Counted from the first letter of the stretch, positions 26,628 to 36,470 are shown. The stretch: 58,730 nucleotides of DNA from Planctomycetia bacterium (GCA_030527105.1 JAUNBK010000014.1:1-58730); one strand, 5' to 3'. A program made the numbers and translations. Notes: generated by a model from the letters alone, not told the origin.

Positions 26628-26716
26628 AACGCCCCCGCTGCGTTGTATAATTTGTTTTCAAAACAACACGTTCAAAATCGAAAACTTTTCCTACAAACTA
26701 TAGTTGGAGTTAAAAA

Positions 26717-28630
26717 ATGTTAAAGTCGAATTCAAATCAAGACACGTTTTACGACAATATCGTCTCGCGCCTAAAATTTTTGGAATCAAGAAATCCAGAT
26801 TTGAGCGCACTCATGCGCTTGCTCGACAACTGGCTCGAGAGGTACATCTCCCAAGTTTCGTCCGCCTCGGAAAGTGCTGAAGATAGAGACGTCGTGCAGC
26901 CCACTATTTTGATCAATCCCTCTGAGAATGTTATCAGGGAGGAAGTCGTAACGGTCTCGGTCCCCACTCTCTCCCCGGCACATCCTGATAACCAAGCGTT
27001 GAGCGAGCCTGCGCGCTCGACTTCGAACAATATGTTGAGAGCCGAGGAGGTTGAGCAGCTCGAGAAACGACTCCTCCTGAAAATCGAAGCGTCGCGTTGG
27101 GCGATGGAACGAGATCGGCTTCTCAAAAAAACCTCCATCGACTATCAAACCGAGATCGAACCACGAGACCACGCACTTCTGGCTCAGGCACGAGAGCTTA
27201 CGAATTGTTATTTGTGGATGAATAATCCCGACACGGCACCGTCTCTCTCTAAAGATTCGTATGAAATGCTCGCGACCGCTTACGCTTCAGCCGCAAAGTG
27301 CGTCCATTTCTTGCGGTACCTTTCTGATCTCACGGACAAATCGCCGCAGTCGGAGGTTCTGAATCGAATCCTTCGCGATGCGCTTTATATCACGGCAACG
27401 GCTCAATCCGCACTGCGTCGCGTGACGTACGAAGTGAGTGGTCGAGAAGATCAGGATCAAATCCGCATCCATCGTTGGCTCACGCTTCTCACGAAAAAGT
27501 ACAGTATTTACGTGAATCGCCACATGAAGAAGGACTCGCTCGCGCCCGTCGATCGTATTTACGTTATTCCCGAGTATATCGATCGTCTCAAAAACGAAGT
27601 TGAGAAACTCGGGCAGAAACAAAAAATCCTTTCCGAGGGCTTCGGGAGAATCCAATATCATGCCGCGAGGATCAACTCGGTAGAGGGGAGTTCGTACGAT
27701 TGGGGGCGTATTATTCGCACGGTGGAGGAGCTTGTCGATGCGGGAGTTCGTCCCTCTGACGAGCGCTTCGCCCAGCATTTGAATCCAATTTTGCAATACA
27801 TGAAAAAGCCGCCAACGTACAAAGAGCATCCTTTTTTCGTGAATGTGCTTATGGAGCTTGATTACTGGCGTGGCGACGTTGCGCAAAAAGAGCTTGTCCG
27901 GCAAGAAGCGCACGCGAGTCCGATTCGCCCCTCGGTCGATCCCGATCAGGAGGATTCCGCAGCCACCTACATGAGCGTGTGGGACGAAATGGAGGGAATC
28001 ACTCTATCCTCGGGGGGAATTCAACCTGCGGCGCGAGTGCCAGAGGAGAGTGCCGTGGAGAAACCGCCGCTCAAAATCGAAGAAGTCTCCCCTGCCGATA
28101 TTTCCTTTGTCCCCTTTAGCGCCAAAAAGGTCCCCTTCGGAATGGGTATCCTCAACGCTTCAGAAGAGAAAAGACCGCATCTTTCCCCGACGGAGGAAGT
28201 GCTTTCCTACGCTCGAGTCGTCGCGGGGAGTGTCACGCCTGGCTCGACACCTCTCCACGTTCCCTCGGCAGAAGAGGAGCAGGAGCTTATCACAAAGGCA
28301 CGCGTCGCGATTGGTTCTCGAACGATCCTCCTTGTCGACGGGGGGATTGATGATGAAACGACCTTTTATCAATCGCTCCAAAAAACGCTCCAAACGCCGT
28401 TCGTTTTTGCGGGGGCTGCGGTCGTTCAATCTGAGGCAAAGTTGGCGCAGCTCGTGCATCCTGGCGCGGTCGCGATCGTCCTTATGATCGACGGAACCGT
28501 TTCGCCGACGAATCGCAACGTGGAAAACTACTGTCGTCGTTTTGACAAGCCCCTTTTGCGCCTCGATACGAGCGTGAGTATCGCTTCAGCCGTCCGGCAA
28601 ATTATCGCAGCGCTCACTTTGTGGCAATAA
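26717..28630 (+). CDS. Unrecognised 637-residue protein with a C-terminal Rossmann-like domain
   Basis: GGAG lies 7 nt before the ATG. I do not recognise the protein as a whole. Residues 1-110 are Ser/Glu-rich. About 110-400 is helical and hydrophilic, with regions such as LEKRLLLKIEASRWAMERDRL, then DKSPQSEVLNRILRDALYI and PEYIDRLKNEVEKLGQKQK. A Pro/Ser-rich linker follows. The last ~100 residues alternate strands and helices: TILLVDGGIDDETTF, AVAIVLMIDGTVSPTN and DKPLLRLDTSVSIASAV. That pattern resembles DUF2325-like domains, but I cannot confirm it. There is no signal peptide or membrane helix. It follows the Ser/Thr kinase by 90 nt in the same direction, so it could be a substrate or partner. 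Confidence 0.7.
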   Translation: MLKSNSNQDTFYDNIVSRLKFLESRNPDLSALMRLLDNWLERYISQVSSASESAEDRDVVQPTILINPSENVIREEVVTVSVPTLSPAHPDNQALSEPARSTSNNMLRAEEVEQLEKRLLLKIEASRWAMERDRLLKKTSIDYQTEIEPRDHALLAQARELTNCYLWMNNPDTAPSLSKDSYEMLATAYASAAKCVHFLRYLSDLTDKSPQSEVLNRILRDALYITATAQSALRRVTYEVSGREDQDQIRIHRWLTLLTKKYSIYVNRHMKKDSLAPVDRIYVIPEYIDRLKNEVEKLGQKQKILSEGFGRIQYHAARINSVEGSSYDWGRIIRTVEELVDAGVRPSDERFAQHLNPILQYMKKPPTYKEHPFFVNVLMELDYWRGDVAQKELVRQEAHASPIRPSVDPDQEDSAATYMSVWDEMEGITLSSGGIQPAARVPEESAVEKPPLKIEEVSPADISFVPFSAKKVPFGMGILNASEEKRPHLSPTEEVLSYARVVAGSVTPGSTPLHVPSAEEEQELITKARVAIGSRTILLVDGGIDDETTFYQSLQKTLQTPFVFAGAAVVQSEAKLAQLVHPGAVAIVLMIDGTVSPTNRNVENYCRRFDKPLLRLDTSVSIASAVRQIIAALTLWQ

Positions 28631-28661
28631 AATTTTAACGTTCTGGGTGTTTTGGGTGTTT

Positions 28662-28707
28662 TTTGCGTGGAATTTTACGGTCGCCTTCTCTTGAAATTCC
28701 ACGCAAA
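28662..28707. promoter_or_regulatory. 14-bp inverted repeat before gmd
   Basis: TTTGCGTGGAATTT (28662-28675) and AAATTCCACGCAAA (28694-28707) are perfect inverted copies with an 18-nt spacer. No T-run follows the second arm, and that arm overlaps a possible -35 (TTGAAA, 28691-28696), with TATTAA at 28712. It could be a regulator-binding site or a weak terminator. Confidence 0.65.
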
Positions 28708-28729
28708 GTGGTATTAATTTTCAATATTT

Positions 28730-29821
28730 ATGAATAAAACAGCTTTTATAACGGGCGTCACGGGCCAAGATGGAGCATATTTAACGCGCCTTCTCCTCTC
28801 AAAAGGGTATGTCGTACATGGTCTCATGCGTCGTGCGTCGCAATTCAACACCGCGAGACTTTTTGAATTGTGTGCTGATCTCCCAATTGGGGAACGTTTG
28901 ACGTTGCACTATGGAGACTCCACAGATTCTTTGAATATTTCTTCATTGATCGAGGATATTCGTCCGGATGAGGTGTATAATTTGGCGGCGCAGAGTCATG
29001 TTTCGGTCTCCTTCGAAATGCCTTTATACACATCTGACGTCGACGCCCTCGGCGCGCTGCGTGTCCTTGAAGCGGTGCGTTGTGCTGCTCTCGCTCAAAA
29101 GACTCGGGTTTATCAAGCCTCCACGTCGGAACTCTTCGGGAAGGTGTGCGAAATTCCTCAAACGGAGACCACGCCGTTCCACCCTCGTTCGCCATATGCC
29201 GTCGCGAAGCTGTTCGCTTATTGGATGACGATCAATTATCGCGAATCGTACAAAATGTTCGCAAGCAACGGAATCCTCTTCAATCACGAGTCTCCCTATC
29301 GTGGAGAGACGTTCGTCACGCGCAAAATCACACTCGCGGCGGCGCGCATCATGCACGGGCTGCAGGACAAAATCCTTTTGGGGAATTTGAGCGCAAAGCG
29401 CGATTGGGGACATGCTCGCGATTTTGTCGAGGCGATGCACCTCATTCTTCAGCAGGATGAGCCGGGGGATTTCATCATCGCAACCGGGGAGCAGCATTCT
29501 GTGCGAGAATTTGCCGAGTTGGCGTTTCGTGCCGTTGGTGTCGGTGTGCGTTGGGAAGGGGAGGGCGTGAACGAGGTCGGCATAGCGCGCGTCCCTATTT
29601 TCTCCCCCGCTGGTGCCGTTAAGGGAGAAGAGGAGCGCGTGGTCGTTGCCGTTTCGCCTCAATTTTTCCGACCTTCAGAGGTCGAAACCCTTCTTGGGAA
29701 TCCGCAAAAATCCAAAAATCTCCTCGGTTGGGAGCCAAAAACTTCCTTCCCCAAGCTGGTCGAGGAGATGATGATGTACGACATGAGACTCGCCTCGGAA
29801 GAAAAAGAGAAAAGCAAATAA
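28730..29821 (+). CDS. gmd: GDP-mannose 4,6-dehydratase
   Basis: 363 residues. It converts GDP-mannose to GDP-4-keto-6-deoxymannose, precursor of GDP-fucose, GDP-rhamnose and related sugars. The short-chain dehydrogenase features are the NADP loop [43 protein letters not shown], the catalytic STSELFGK and YxxxK in [12 protein letters not shown], and [16 protein letters not shown] (commonly SPRRGETF). [14 protein letters not shown] completes the signature. No GDP-fucose synthase or glycosyltransferase is next to it. There is no Shine-Dalgarno sequence; if TATTAA at 28712 is the -10, the mRNA would be almost leaderless. Confidence 0.95.
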   Translation: MNKTAFITGVTGQDGAYLTRLLLSKGYVVHGLMRRASQFNTARLFELCADLPIGERLTLHYGDSTDSLNISSLIEDIRPDEVYNLAAQSHVSVSFEMPLYTSDVDALGALRVLEAVRCAALAQKTRVYQASTSELFGKVCEIPQTETTPFHPRSPYAVAKLFAYWMTINYRESYKMFASNGILFNHESPYRGETFVTRKITLAAARIMHGLQDKILLGNLSAKRDWGHARDFVEAMHLILQQDEPGDFIIATGEQHSVREFAELAFRAVGVGVRWEGEGVNEVGIARVPIFSPAGAVKGEEERVVVAVSPQFFRPSEVETLLGNPQKSKNLLGWEPKTSFPKLVEEMMMYDMRLASEEKEKSK

Positions 29822-29842
29822 GTGCGATTTTGCTGGTGATTT

Positions 29843-30334
29843 ATGAGTCCCACCGCATCGAAAAAACACGAAACCGATCCGCTTCCGAGGATGACTCTTT
29901 CGCCTGTGGAGCAAAGGGCTGTGTTGTATTTTTTCGTCGTGGTGGGGCTTTTTTGTTTGCTCCCTTTTGCGTTCATGTCGCGCCATACGACGGAGGAGTT
30001 GGAGTCTCGAAATCGTGCCGTTTCTGAGGAAAAAGTTCCCATCGAGCGTCAGCAGAAAGACGATTTTTTCGAGGAGGGCTTTCTCGTCGATATCAATAAC
30101 GCGAGCGAGGCGGAGCTGCGTGTTTTGCCCGGCGTGGGAGAAATCACGGCGCAGAAAATCGTTCAGGATCGAAATACGTACGGTCCGTTCCGCACCATCG
30201 AAGAGTTGGATCGCGTCCCGGGCATTGGTCCCAAAAAGTTGGAGAAGATGAGAGCGCACATTCTCCCGATTCTTTCGAGCGAAAACGTCGCGCACACCCC
30301 CGCGTCGCCAAGCACGAGCGAGATATCGCTATAG
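29843..30334 (+). CDS. Membrane-anchored ComEA-like helix-hairpin-helix protein
   Basis: 163 residues. A short cytoplasmic start, one membrane helix (about 27-47, AVLYFFVVVGLFCLLPFAFM), a charged linker and a ComEA-type double helix-hairpin-helix domain (about 80-145): VDINNASEAELRVLPGVGEITAQKIV, then FRTIEELDRVPGIGPKKLEKM. Such domains bind DNA non-specifically, as in competence ComEA. No other competence gene is nearby, so DNA uptake is only a possibility. The start is 21 nt after the gmd stop, suggesting cotranscription. Its TAG stop directly abuts the TAG of the convergent MATE gene, the two forming the palindrome TAGCTA. Confidence 0.8.
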   Translation: MSPTASKKHETDPLPRMTLSPVEQRAVLYFFVVVGLFCLLPFAFMSRHTTEELESRNRAVSEEKVPIERQQKDDFFEEGFLVDINNASEAELRVLPGVGEITAQKIVQDRNTYGPFRTIEELDRVPGIGPKKLEKMRAHILPILSSENVAHTPASPSTSEISL

Positions 30335-31708
30335 CTAACACGAGCGTTTCGTCGAAATTTCACGAGAAATCACTCCCGTTTTCGCGCAAACTTCGGAAAA
30401 GTCGCCTTTCGCCACACTCCCTCTCGGCTTGTAGGCTAAAACGATCATCATCGCTACGAGAATCATACGCGAAACGGGCATTGCTAGCCAGACGCCATCT
30501 AATCCGAAATAAATCGGGAGAAGAATCAAACAAAGCGCCAAAACGACGCAGTCTCCATAGATGAGGATGGCCGACGCGACGACTCTCCCTGTGGATTGGA
30601 AGAAAGTGGAGCCGACTTTGATCGTCCCCAGCGTCAAAAAGGCGGCGGCGCTTATGAGCAACCCCCTTGCCGCGATTTGGGCGGTCTCACCCTCCAATCC
30701 CATCATGAGGGGGAGACGCCGACAGACGAGGACGGAAAAAAGGACGCCAAACACCCCAAGGAGAAGCGAAAAAAGGATAGCGTATCTCCCGATGAGGCGG
30801 TTTTTGGCGAATTCCTTCGCGCCATAGTAAAAACTGACAAGCGGTTGAATTCCGTTCGCTACGCCTTGCATGATCATTGACGTGAGCGATTCCACCGTGC
30901 AAATCGCGGCGTAGGCGGCAAGCGCCATCTCGCCTCCGTAGCGGAGCGACTGCCAATTGTGGAGGAGAAGCATCGTAGCGATTGCAACATGCGCGCCGAA
31001 GGAGGGAATTCCGCAGCGAAAAATGCGCGATGCGGTCTCCCAATCCGGCACGAAGTAGCGCCATTGAAACGTCAAATTGCTCTTCTTGCTCGCGAAAAAC
31101 AGAATCCCACCAATGAGCGGAGGAAGCTCGGCAACCACCGTCGCCCATGCCGCGCCGGGGAGTCCCCAACCAAAGCGCATGATAAAAACGTAGTCGAGAA
31201 CGATATTCCCCAAGACGCCGAGCGCAATAAGCCAACCCGCGAGGGCAGGATGATCGTCGTTACGAATGGCGCTTGAGAGGCAGACCCAGAGCACCATAAT
31301 CGTTGCGCCAAACAAAATCACGGAGATGTACGAGAACGCGCCGGGCAATAAATCCGGCGTCGCGCCCAGCGCCACGAGAAGCGGACGCCCGAGAGGATAA
31401 AAGACGAGCAACGACGCGACCCCAGCAAGGGTGCCCAAACCGATCATTCCGGAGAAGATTTTGTTGGCGGCGTGGATATCTCCCGCGCCACGACTTTGCG
31501 AAATGAGAATGCACCCCCCGATACCAATAAGCTCCCCCAATCCGAAGATGAGGCAGTAGAGCGGAAAGGTGACGAAAACCGCCGCCAGTCCCTCTTCCCC
31601 AGTCGCCTGTCCGATGAAGATGCCGTCGATGATGCTATAAAGACCACCGAGGAACATGAACAACATCGTGGGAACAACGTAACGAAAAAACTGGCGCAGT
31701 TCTGGCAT
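30335..31708 (-). CDS. MATE family efflux transporter
   Basis: 457 residues with about 12 membrane segments in two homologous halves. The start PELRQFFRYVVPTMLFMFLGGLYSIIDGIFIGQ and the repeated Gly-rich motif GLGELIGIGGCILISQSRGAG, with GVANGIQPLVSFYYGA in the second half, identify a MATE (NorM/DinF-like) drug or metabolite antiporter driven by Na+ or H+. It is the last gene of a three-gene efflux operon, 29 nt after the RND pump stop. It meets the convergent ComEA-like gene with no space between stop codons, leaving no room for a dedicated terminator. Confidence 0.88.
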   Translation of the reverse strand: MPELRQFFRYVVPTMLFMFLGGLYSIIDGIFIGQATGEEGLAAVFVTFPLYCLIFGLGELIGIGGCILISQSRGAGDIHAANKIFSGMIGLGTLAGVASLLVFYPLGRPLLVALGATPDLLPGAFSYISVILFGATIMVLWVCLSSAIRNDDHPALAGWLIALGVLGNIVLDYVFIMRFGWGLPGAAWATVVAELPPLIGGILFFASKKSNLTFQWRYFVPDWETASRIFRCGIPSFGAHVAIATMLLLHNWQSLRYGGEMALAAYAAICTVESLTSMIMQGVANGIQPLVSFYYGAKEFAKNRLIGRYAILFSLLLGVFGVLFSVLVCRRLPLMMGLEGETAQIAARGLLISAAAFLTLGTIKVGSTFFQSTGRVVASAILIYGDCVVLALCLILLPIYFGLDGVWLAMPVSRMILVAMMIVLAYKPRGSVAKGDFSEVCAKTGVISREISTKRSC

Positions 31709-31737
31709 TTTACGACTCTGTACGAAAAGGTGTTGTT

Positions 31738-34700
31738 CTACTCTCTTCCGAAAATTAGCGTCTTTAATTTCCCACCCAATTGTATCGAGGATTCAATCAC
31801 GTAGAAAAAGACAGGAGTAAGGAAAATACCAAACGCCGTCACGCCCAACATTCCGCTAAAAACGGCGACGCCGAGGATTTGGCGCATTTCGAACCCCGCC
31901 CCCCGCGAAACAAGAAGCGGCACGACGCCTAAAATAAACGCAAGCGACGTCATGATAATCGGACGCAAACGCAGTCGACACGCTTCAAGTGTGGCGTCCA
32001 TCGTCTTCAAACCCGCCTCGGAACGCTGCTTCGCAAACTCGACAATCAAAATGGCGTTTTTGCTCGCCAAACCAACGAGAACGAGGAAGCCAATTTGCGT
32101 GAAGATATTCATATCCATCTTCATATAGCGCACGCCAATGAGCGAGCACAAAAGGCACATCGGCACCACCAGAATGATCGCAAGCGGGAGCGCCCAACTT
32201 TCGTACTGCGCGGCAAGGACGAGGAAAACGAACAAAATTGCGATAAAAAAGACATAAATCGCAGAGTTGCCCGCGCGTTCCTCCAGAAGAGCGAGCGACG
32301 TCCACTCAAAATCCATCCCTTGCGGGAGAACGTCGCGCATCACCTTGCCCATGATTTCACGCGCCTGCCCGGAACTATACCCCGCCGCCGGCTCCCCATT
32401 CATCGGTGCCGAGGGGTACATGTTGTAACGATTCACGGAGAGCGGTCCGTAGGAATCCTCCACCGAGACCAAAGACCCCAAAGGCACCATGCCGCCGCTG
32501 TTGTTCGGAACGTGAATCATCGCGATATTTTCCGGCTGCAAGCGGAATTTGGCGTCCGCCTGAACGTTCACTTGGAAGTTGCGCCCGATGAACGTCATAT
32601 CGTTCACGTAGACCGCGCCGAGATATGTTTGAAGGGCGTCGAAAATATTCCCAACGGGCACGCCCATCGTGAAAGCGCGCTCGCGATCGATATTAACGTA
32701 CATCTGCGGCACCGCTGCGCGATACTGTGTATAAACACGCTGAAGTCCCGGCGTCGCATTCGCACGGCGCATCACTTCGGTCTGCATCTCTTGAATCGTC
32801 TGCACTCCATACGCATTTTTGTCTTGGAATTGAACGGAGAAACCGACCGAATTCCCCATCCCGTCCACGGGCGCAGGCGGAATGACGTTGATCGTCGCGT
32901 CTGGAATCGTGCCGCACAAATCCACCAACTCGCGAACGACGTCGTTCGCCGTGATACCCGAGATTTTGCGCTCGTCGAACGAGTCGAGAATAATCCACGC
33001 GGACGCCATGTTCGACGCCTTGCTGCTCGTGGCGAAAGACATTCCCTCAATCGTCATGACTTTGGCGATACCAGGGATTTTTTTCGCGCCATCCGTGAAT
33101 TCTTCCATCACAGCGCGTGTACGGCTCGCGGACGCAGAGTCAGGAAGCTGAACCATTGCCGAGACGAAGCCTCGATCTTGAGGAGGAATGAAGCCCGTCG
33201 GCGTCGAGGAAAAGGTCTCCGCTGTAATGTAGAGCAAGCCGACGTACAACACGAGGACGATGAGACTCAGGCGCAAAAATTGTTTGACTGCCCACACGTA
33301 TCCGGTCGTCGTCAAGCCAAAAAGCCAGTTGAAGGGCTTAAAAACCAGCCAGCCGAGGGTGTTGTCCACCACCCACGTGAGCGGATCGCGCGCACTCCCT
33401 TTCGGGCGCAAGAGCAATGCGGACATTGCGGGCGAGAGCGTGAGCGAGTTGAAACACGAAATGATCGTCGCCACGGCAATCGTCAGCGCAAATTGTTGGA
33501 AGAATTGTCCCGTGACGCCGGAGAGGAAGCCGACGGGGACAAAGACGCAGCTCAACACGAGCGCAATGGCGACCAGGGCGCCCGAGACTTCGTCCATCGC
33601 GGCACGTGCTGCCTCCTTGGGAGCAAGCCCGTCCTCCATGTGGCGCTCCACGCACTCGACCACCACAATCGCGTCGTCCACTACGATACCAATGGCGAGC
33701 ACGAGACCAAAGAGCGAGAGGTTGTTGAGACTAAATCCCATTGCGTTCATCACGGCAAACGTTCCGACGAGCGACACGGGCACCGCGAGGAGCGGAATGA
33801 TCGTGGCGCGCCAACTTTGTAGGAACAAGAGCACCACGACCGCGACAAGCACCACGGCGTCGCGCAGCGTTTTTTCCACCTCGTGGATCGACTCTCGAAT
33901 GAATGGCGTGGTGTCGAACGTGATTTCGTACTCCATGCCCTCTCGGAAGGTGGAGCGCAACTCTTCCAATTTCGCTTTCACGGCGTCGGCACACTGAAGC
34001 GCGTTTGTGCCGGGGAGCTGAAAAATACCCAAACTCACGCAAGGGACGCCCTCATTATAGCTCACGACGTCCATTTCTTTCGCGCCCATTTCGATTCTCG
34101 CGACGTCACGCAAGAAAGTCGTGCGTCCTTCGGAGTCGGTTTTTATGACGATATCTCCAAATTCCTCCTCGTCCAGGAGACGACCATGCGCACGGAGGCT
34201 GTATTGGAACATGATTTCCGCGTCGCCGATTGGAGAGCGCCCCAATTGCCCAGCCGCGACTTGGATATTCTGCGCCGAGACGGCAGAGGTGACGTCGGTG
34301 GCTGAGAGACCTCGCGCACTCATTTTGGCGGGGTCGAGCCAGACGCGCATACTGTATTCTTTCTCGCCGAAAATCGTCGCTTCGCCCACGCCGTAGCAGC
34401 GCGCGATGTTGTCTTTGATATTTAAGCGCAAAAAGTTGCTCATCTCGAGCGGGGAGAATATGTATTCTCGATCCGCAGGTTTGATGTGCTCATAATCCTC
34501 CGGCTTCCCCTTCGGGAGTGAGAAGTAGTTCGCCACCAAAAGGAGCGACGGGGAGCGTTTTTTCGTCGTCACGCCAATTCGACGCACCGTCTCGGGCAGC
34601 TTCGACGTCGCAAGCGCTACACGGTTCTGCACCAAAACGAGCGCCATGTCCAAGTTGGTTCCGACGTCAAACGTGACGTTCAAACTCATCGCGCCGTCGT

Positions 34701-34953
34701 TCGTACTCACGGACTCCATGTAGAGCATCCCCTCGACGCCGTTGATCTGCTCCTCAATCGGAATCGCGACCGTCTCGGAGACCGTTGCGGCATCCGCGCC
34801 GGGGAAGCTAGCCGACACGTTCACGGTGGGCGGCGCTATGTCGGGATACTGCGCCTGAGGAAGCGCAAAAAACGAAATACCACCTATGATAACTATTAAT
34901 ATGGAGAGGACCGTTGCAAAAATCGGTCGATCGATAAAAAATCTCGCAAACAT
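31738..34953 (-). CDS. RND multidrug efflux pump, inner-membrane subunit (HAE1/AcrB-like)
   Basis: 1071 residues, normal for the family. It is the proton-driven transporter of tripartite efflux pumps. N-terminal FFIDRPIFATVLSILIVIIGGISFFALPQAQYPDIAPP is typical of AcrB/MexB. The proton-relay motif GIVVDDAIVVVE in TM4 keeps both Asp residues. Two large periplasmic loops hold the porter and docking domains; the C-terminal half has LVLAAQYESWALPLAI and GLASKNAILIVEFAKQ. It lies 40 nt after the membrane fusion protein and before a MATE pump. No outer-membrane factor is in the window. Confidence 0.95.
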   Translation of the reverse strand: MFARFFIDRPIFATVLSILIVIIGGISFFALPQAQYPDIAPPTVNVSASFPGADAATVSETVAIPIEEQINGVEGMLYMESVSTNDGAMSLNVTFDVGTNLDMALVLVQNRVALATSKLPETVRRIGVTTKKRSPSLLLVANYFSLPKGKPEDYEHIKPADREYIFSPLEMSNFLRLNIKDNIARCYGVGEATIFGEKEYSMRVWLDPAKMSARGLSATDVTSAVSAQNIQVAAGQLGRSPIGDAEIMFQYSLRAHGRLLDEEEFGDIVIKTDSEGRTTFLRDVARIEMGAKEMDVVSYNEGVPCVSLGIFQLPGTNALQCADAVKAKLEELRSTFREGMEYEITFDTTPFIRESIHEVEKTLRDAVVLVAVVVLLFLQSWRATIIPLLAVPVSLVGTFAVMNAMGFSLNNLSLFGLVLAIGIVVDDAIVVVECVERHMEDGLAPKEAARAAMDEVSGALVAIALVLSCVFVPVGFLSGVTGQFFQQFALTIAVATIISCFNSLTLSPAMSALLLRPKGSARDPLTWVVDNTLGWLVFKPFNWLFGLTTTGYVWAVKQFLRLSLIVLVLYVGLLYITAETFSSTPTGFIPPQDRGFVSAMVQLPDSASASRTRAVMEEFTDGAKKIPGIAKVMTIEGMSFATSSKASNMASAWIILDSFDERKISGITANDVVRELVDLCGTIPDATINVIPPAPVDGMGNSVGFSVQFQDKNAYGVQTIQEMQTEVMRRANATPGLQRVYTQYRAAVPQMYVNIDRERAFTMGVPVGNIFDALQTYLGAVYVNDMTFIGRNFQVNVQADAKFRLQPENIAMIHVPNNSGGMVPLGSLVSVEDSYGPLSVNRYNMYPSAPMNGEPAAGYSSGQAREIMGKVMRDVLPQGMDFEWTSLALLEERAGNSAIYVFFIAILFVFLVLAAQYESWALPLAIILVVPMCLLCSLIGVRYMKMDMNIFTQIGFLVLVGLASKNAILIVEFAKQRSEAGLKTMDATLEACRLRLRPIIMTSLAFILGVVPLLVSRGAGFEMRQILGVAVFSGMLGVTAFGIFLTPVFFYVIESSIQLGGKLKTLIFGRE

Positions 34954-34993
34954 GGTTCAAACGCTTTCCTATGAGGTGTGATTCTTGCTGTGG

Positions 34994-36268
34994 TTATGAT
35001 TTGTCCAAGGATGCTGTGTCGGCGGTTGGGGGCGAGGTCGAGTCGGCGCGGGACGGCGTGATTTGCGTCGCCTCCGCCATTTCGACCACGTCGCCAGGTC
35101 GCACATTGAGCAGGTTGTCCTGAAGCACGCGCGTTTCGGGAGTCAGACCGGTTCGCACCACTCGCAAGTGCGTCTGCTTTTGGAGAGGTCCAAGCTCGAT
35201 TGTCGTGCGTTGGACTTTGTTTTCTCCGTCGACGGTGTAAACGTATTTTTTGCTGAGGTCAGACATGATGCACGCCTCCGGAACCATGAGTGCGGCGTAT
35301 TTTGTCGTGGTGGGAACGTAGACGCGCACGAGTTGCCCCGGCAGGAGGGACGCTCCCTTCTCTCCGGAGCCGTCGGCGCGAAGCGGGGGATTCGGCGTGA
35401 TCGCGCGCATCTGCTGCGTGCCAGAGGAAGGATCGATGTAGGGATCGCTATATTCGAGCCGCGCGGAGTAGAGCGTGTTGTCGTCCCCGACGGAGAAACG
35501 AATCTCCAAACCACCATTCGCCCCGAGCTTCGCAAGCTGGGGTGCCATCGACTCGTAGATGTTGAAATAAATGTGGATAGGATCGACCTTGACGATTTTC
35601 GCAAGCGTAGTGACGTTCGCGGAGATCAAATTCCCCTTCGTGACGAAATCTCTCGACACCATCCCATCAATCGGCGAGACGACGTCGGCATACTCCAAAT
35701 CAATCTCAGCCCTTCTTTTCGCGACTTCCGCCGCCATGATTGCGACCTTGCACTCCTCGATCGAGGCGACGCACTCGTTATAATTTGCCTCGGCAGTCTC
35801 TTTTTCGCTGTCGCTCACGCCACCGCTTTCAAACAAACGCTCCGTTCTGTCCTTCTCGCTTTTAAGGCTCGGCAACCTCGCCTCGAGGACTTTGAGAGCC
35901 GCTTTTTGGCTTTCGATAGCCGCGACTCTCGCGTCGAACTCCTGCTGGAAGACTCGTTTGTCGATGCGGAAGAGGACTTCCCCCTCTTTGACAAAACTCC
36001 CGGGCGTGAGAGCGACTTCCTCCAATTGCCCAGAAACTTGCGCCTGAATATCGACCGTGTCGGTCGCGTTCACAGAGCCGACCAACTCCGTGAAATCGAA
36101 AATTTCCTCTTGCACGGGAACCATTGTGGTCACTCTCCTCGGAGGGTTCGCCACGGAGGCTTTCGAATCGTTCTGCTGCGCCTCGCCAGAGGAACAACCA
36201 ACCAAACTAATAATCCCGCACACGGACAGAAGTGCCGTTGCACACCATAAAGTCGTTGATTTATTCAT
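34994..36268 (-). CDS. RND efflux membrane fusion lipoprotein (AcrA/MexA-like)
   Basis: 424 residues from the ATG at 36268, with AGGAG 5 nt upstream; a GTG two codons earlier overlaps that AGGAG and is rejected. The N-terminus has a lipobox LVGC (signal peptidase II), so the protein is a periplasmic lipoprotein. Order: lipoyl-like half-motif GSVNATDTVDIQAQVSGQLEEVALTPGSFVKEGEVLFRID, a coiled-coil hairpin (about 95-170), the second lipoyl half ending SPIDGMVSRDFVTKGNLI, then beta-barrel and membrane-proximal domains. It bridges the RND pump to an outer-membrane channel. A near-consensus promoter lies upstream. Confidence 0.93.
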   Translation of the reverse strand: MNKSTTLWCATALLSVCGIISLVGCSSGEAQQNDSKASVANPPRRVTTMVPVQEEIFDFTELVGSVNATDTVDIQAQVSGQLEEVALTPGSFVKEGEVLFRIDKRVFQQEFDARVAAIESQKAALKVLEARLPSLKSEKDRTERLFESGGVSDSEKETAEANYNECVASIEECKVAIMAAEVAKRRAEIDLEYADVVSPIDGMVSRDFVTKGNLISANVTTLAKIVKVDPIHIYFNIYESMAPQLAKLGANGGLEIRFSVGDDNTLYSARLEYSDPYIDPSSGTQQMRAITPNPPLRADGSGEKGASLLPGQLVRVYVPTTTKYAALMVPEACIMSDLSKKYVYTVDGENKVQRTTIELGPLQKQTHLRVVRTGLTPETRVLQDNLLNVRPGDVVEMAEATQITPSRADSTSPPTADTASLDKS

Positions 36269-36442
36269 AATCACTCCTATTTCAGGATTTGGAGGTTTCC
36301 TTGATTCCCAAAAACATCTCTAATCTCGGCAAACTTTGAATCCACGTTTTGGACGCGAAAATTCGCTGGCAAAACGATATTCGAGCCTCTTAAACGCAGA
36401 CTCCTGGCTGACGCATTCTTTTATTAAAACCGAACATTCTTG

Positions 36443-36470
36443 AGTATATAACAACTCCAGTTTTTGTCAA
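36443..36470 (-). promoter_or_regulatory. Sigma70-type promoter of the efflux operon
   Basis: On the minus strand TTGACA (36470-36465), a 16-nt spacer and TATACT (36448-36443). The leader is about 170 nt, long enough for regulation. Confidence 0.65.

Noticed and set aside
32095..33822. Plus-strand frame (575 codons) opposite the RND pump
   Set aside because: Arg/His-rich antisense shadow; the minus frame is a complete RND protein.
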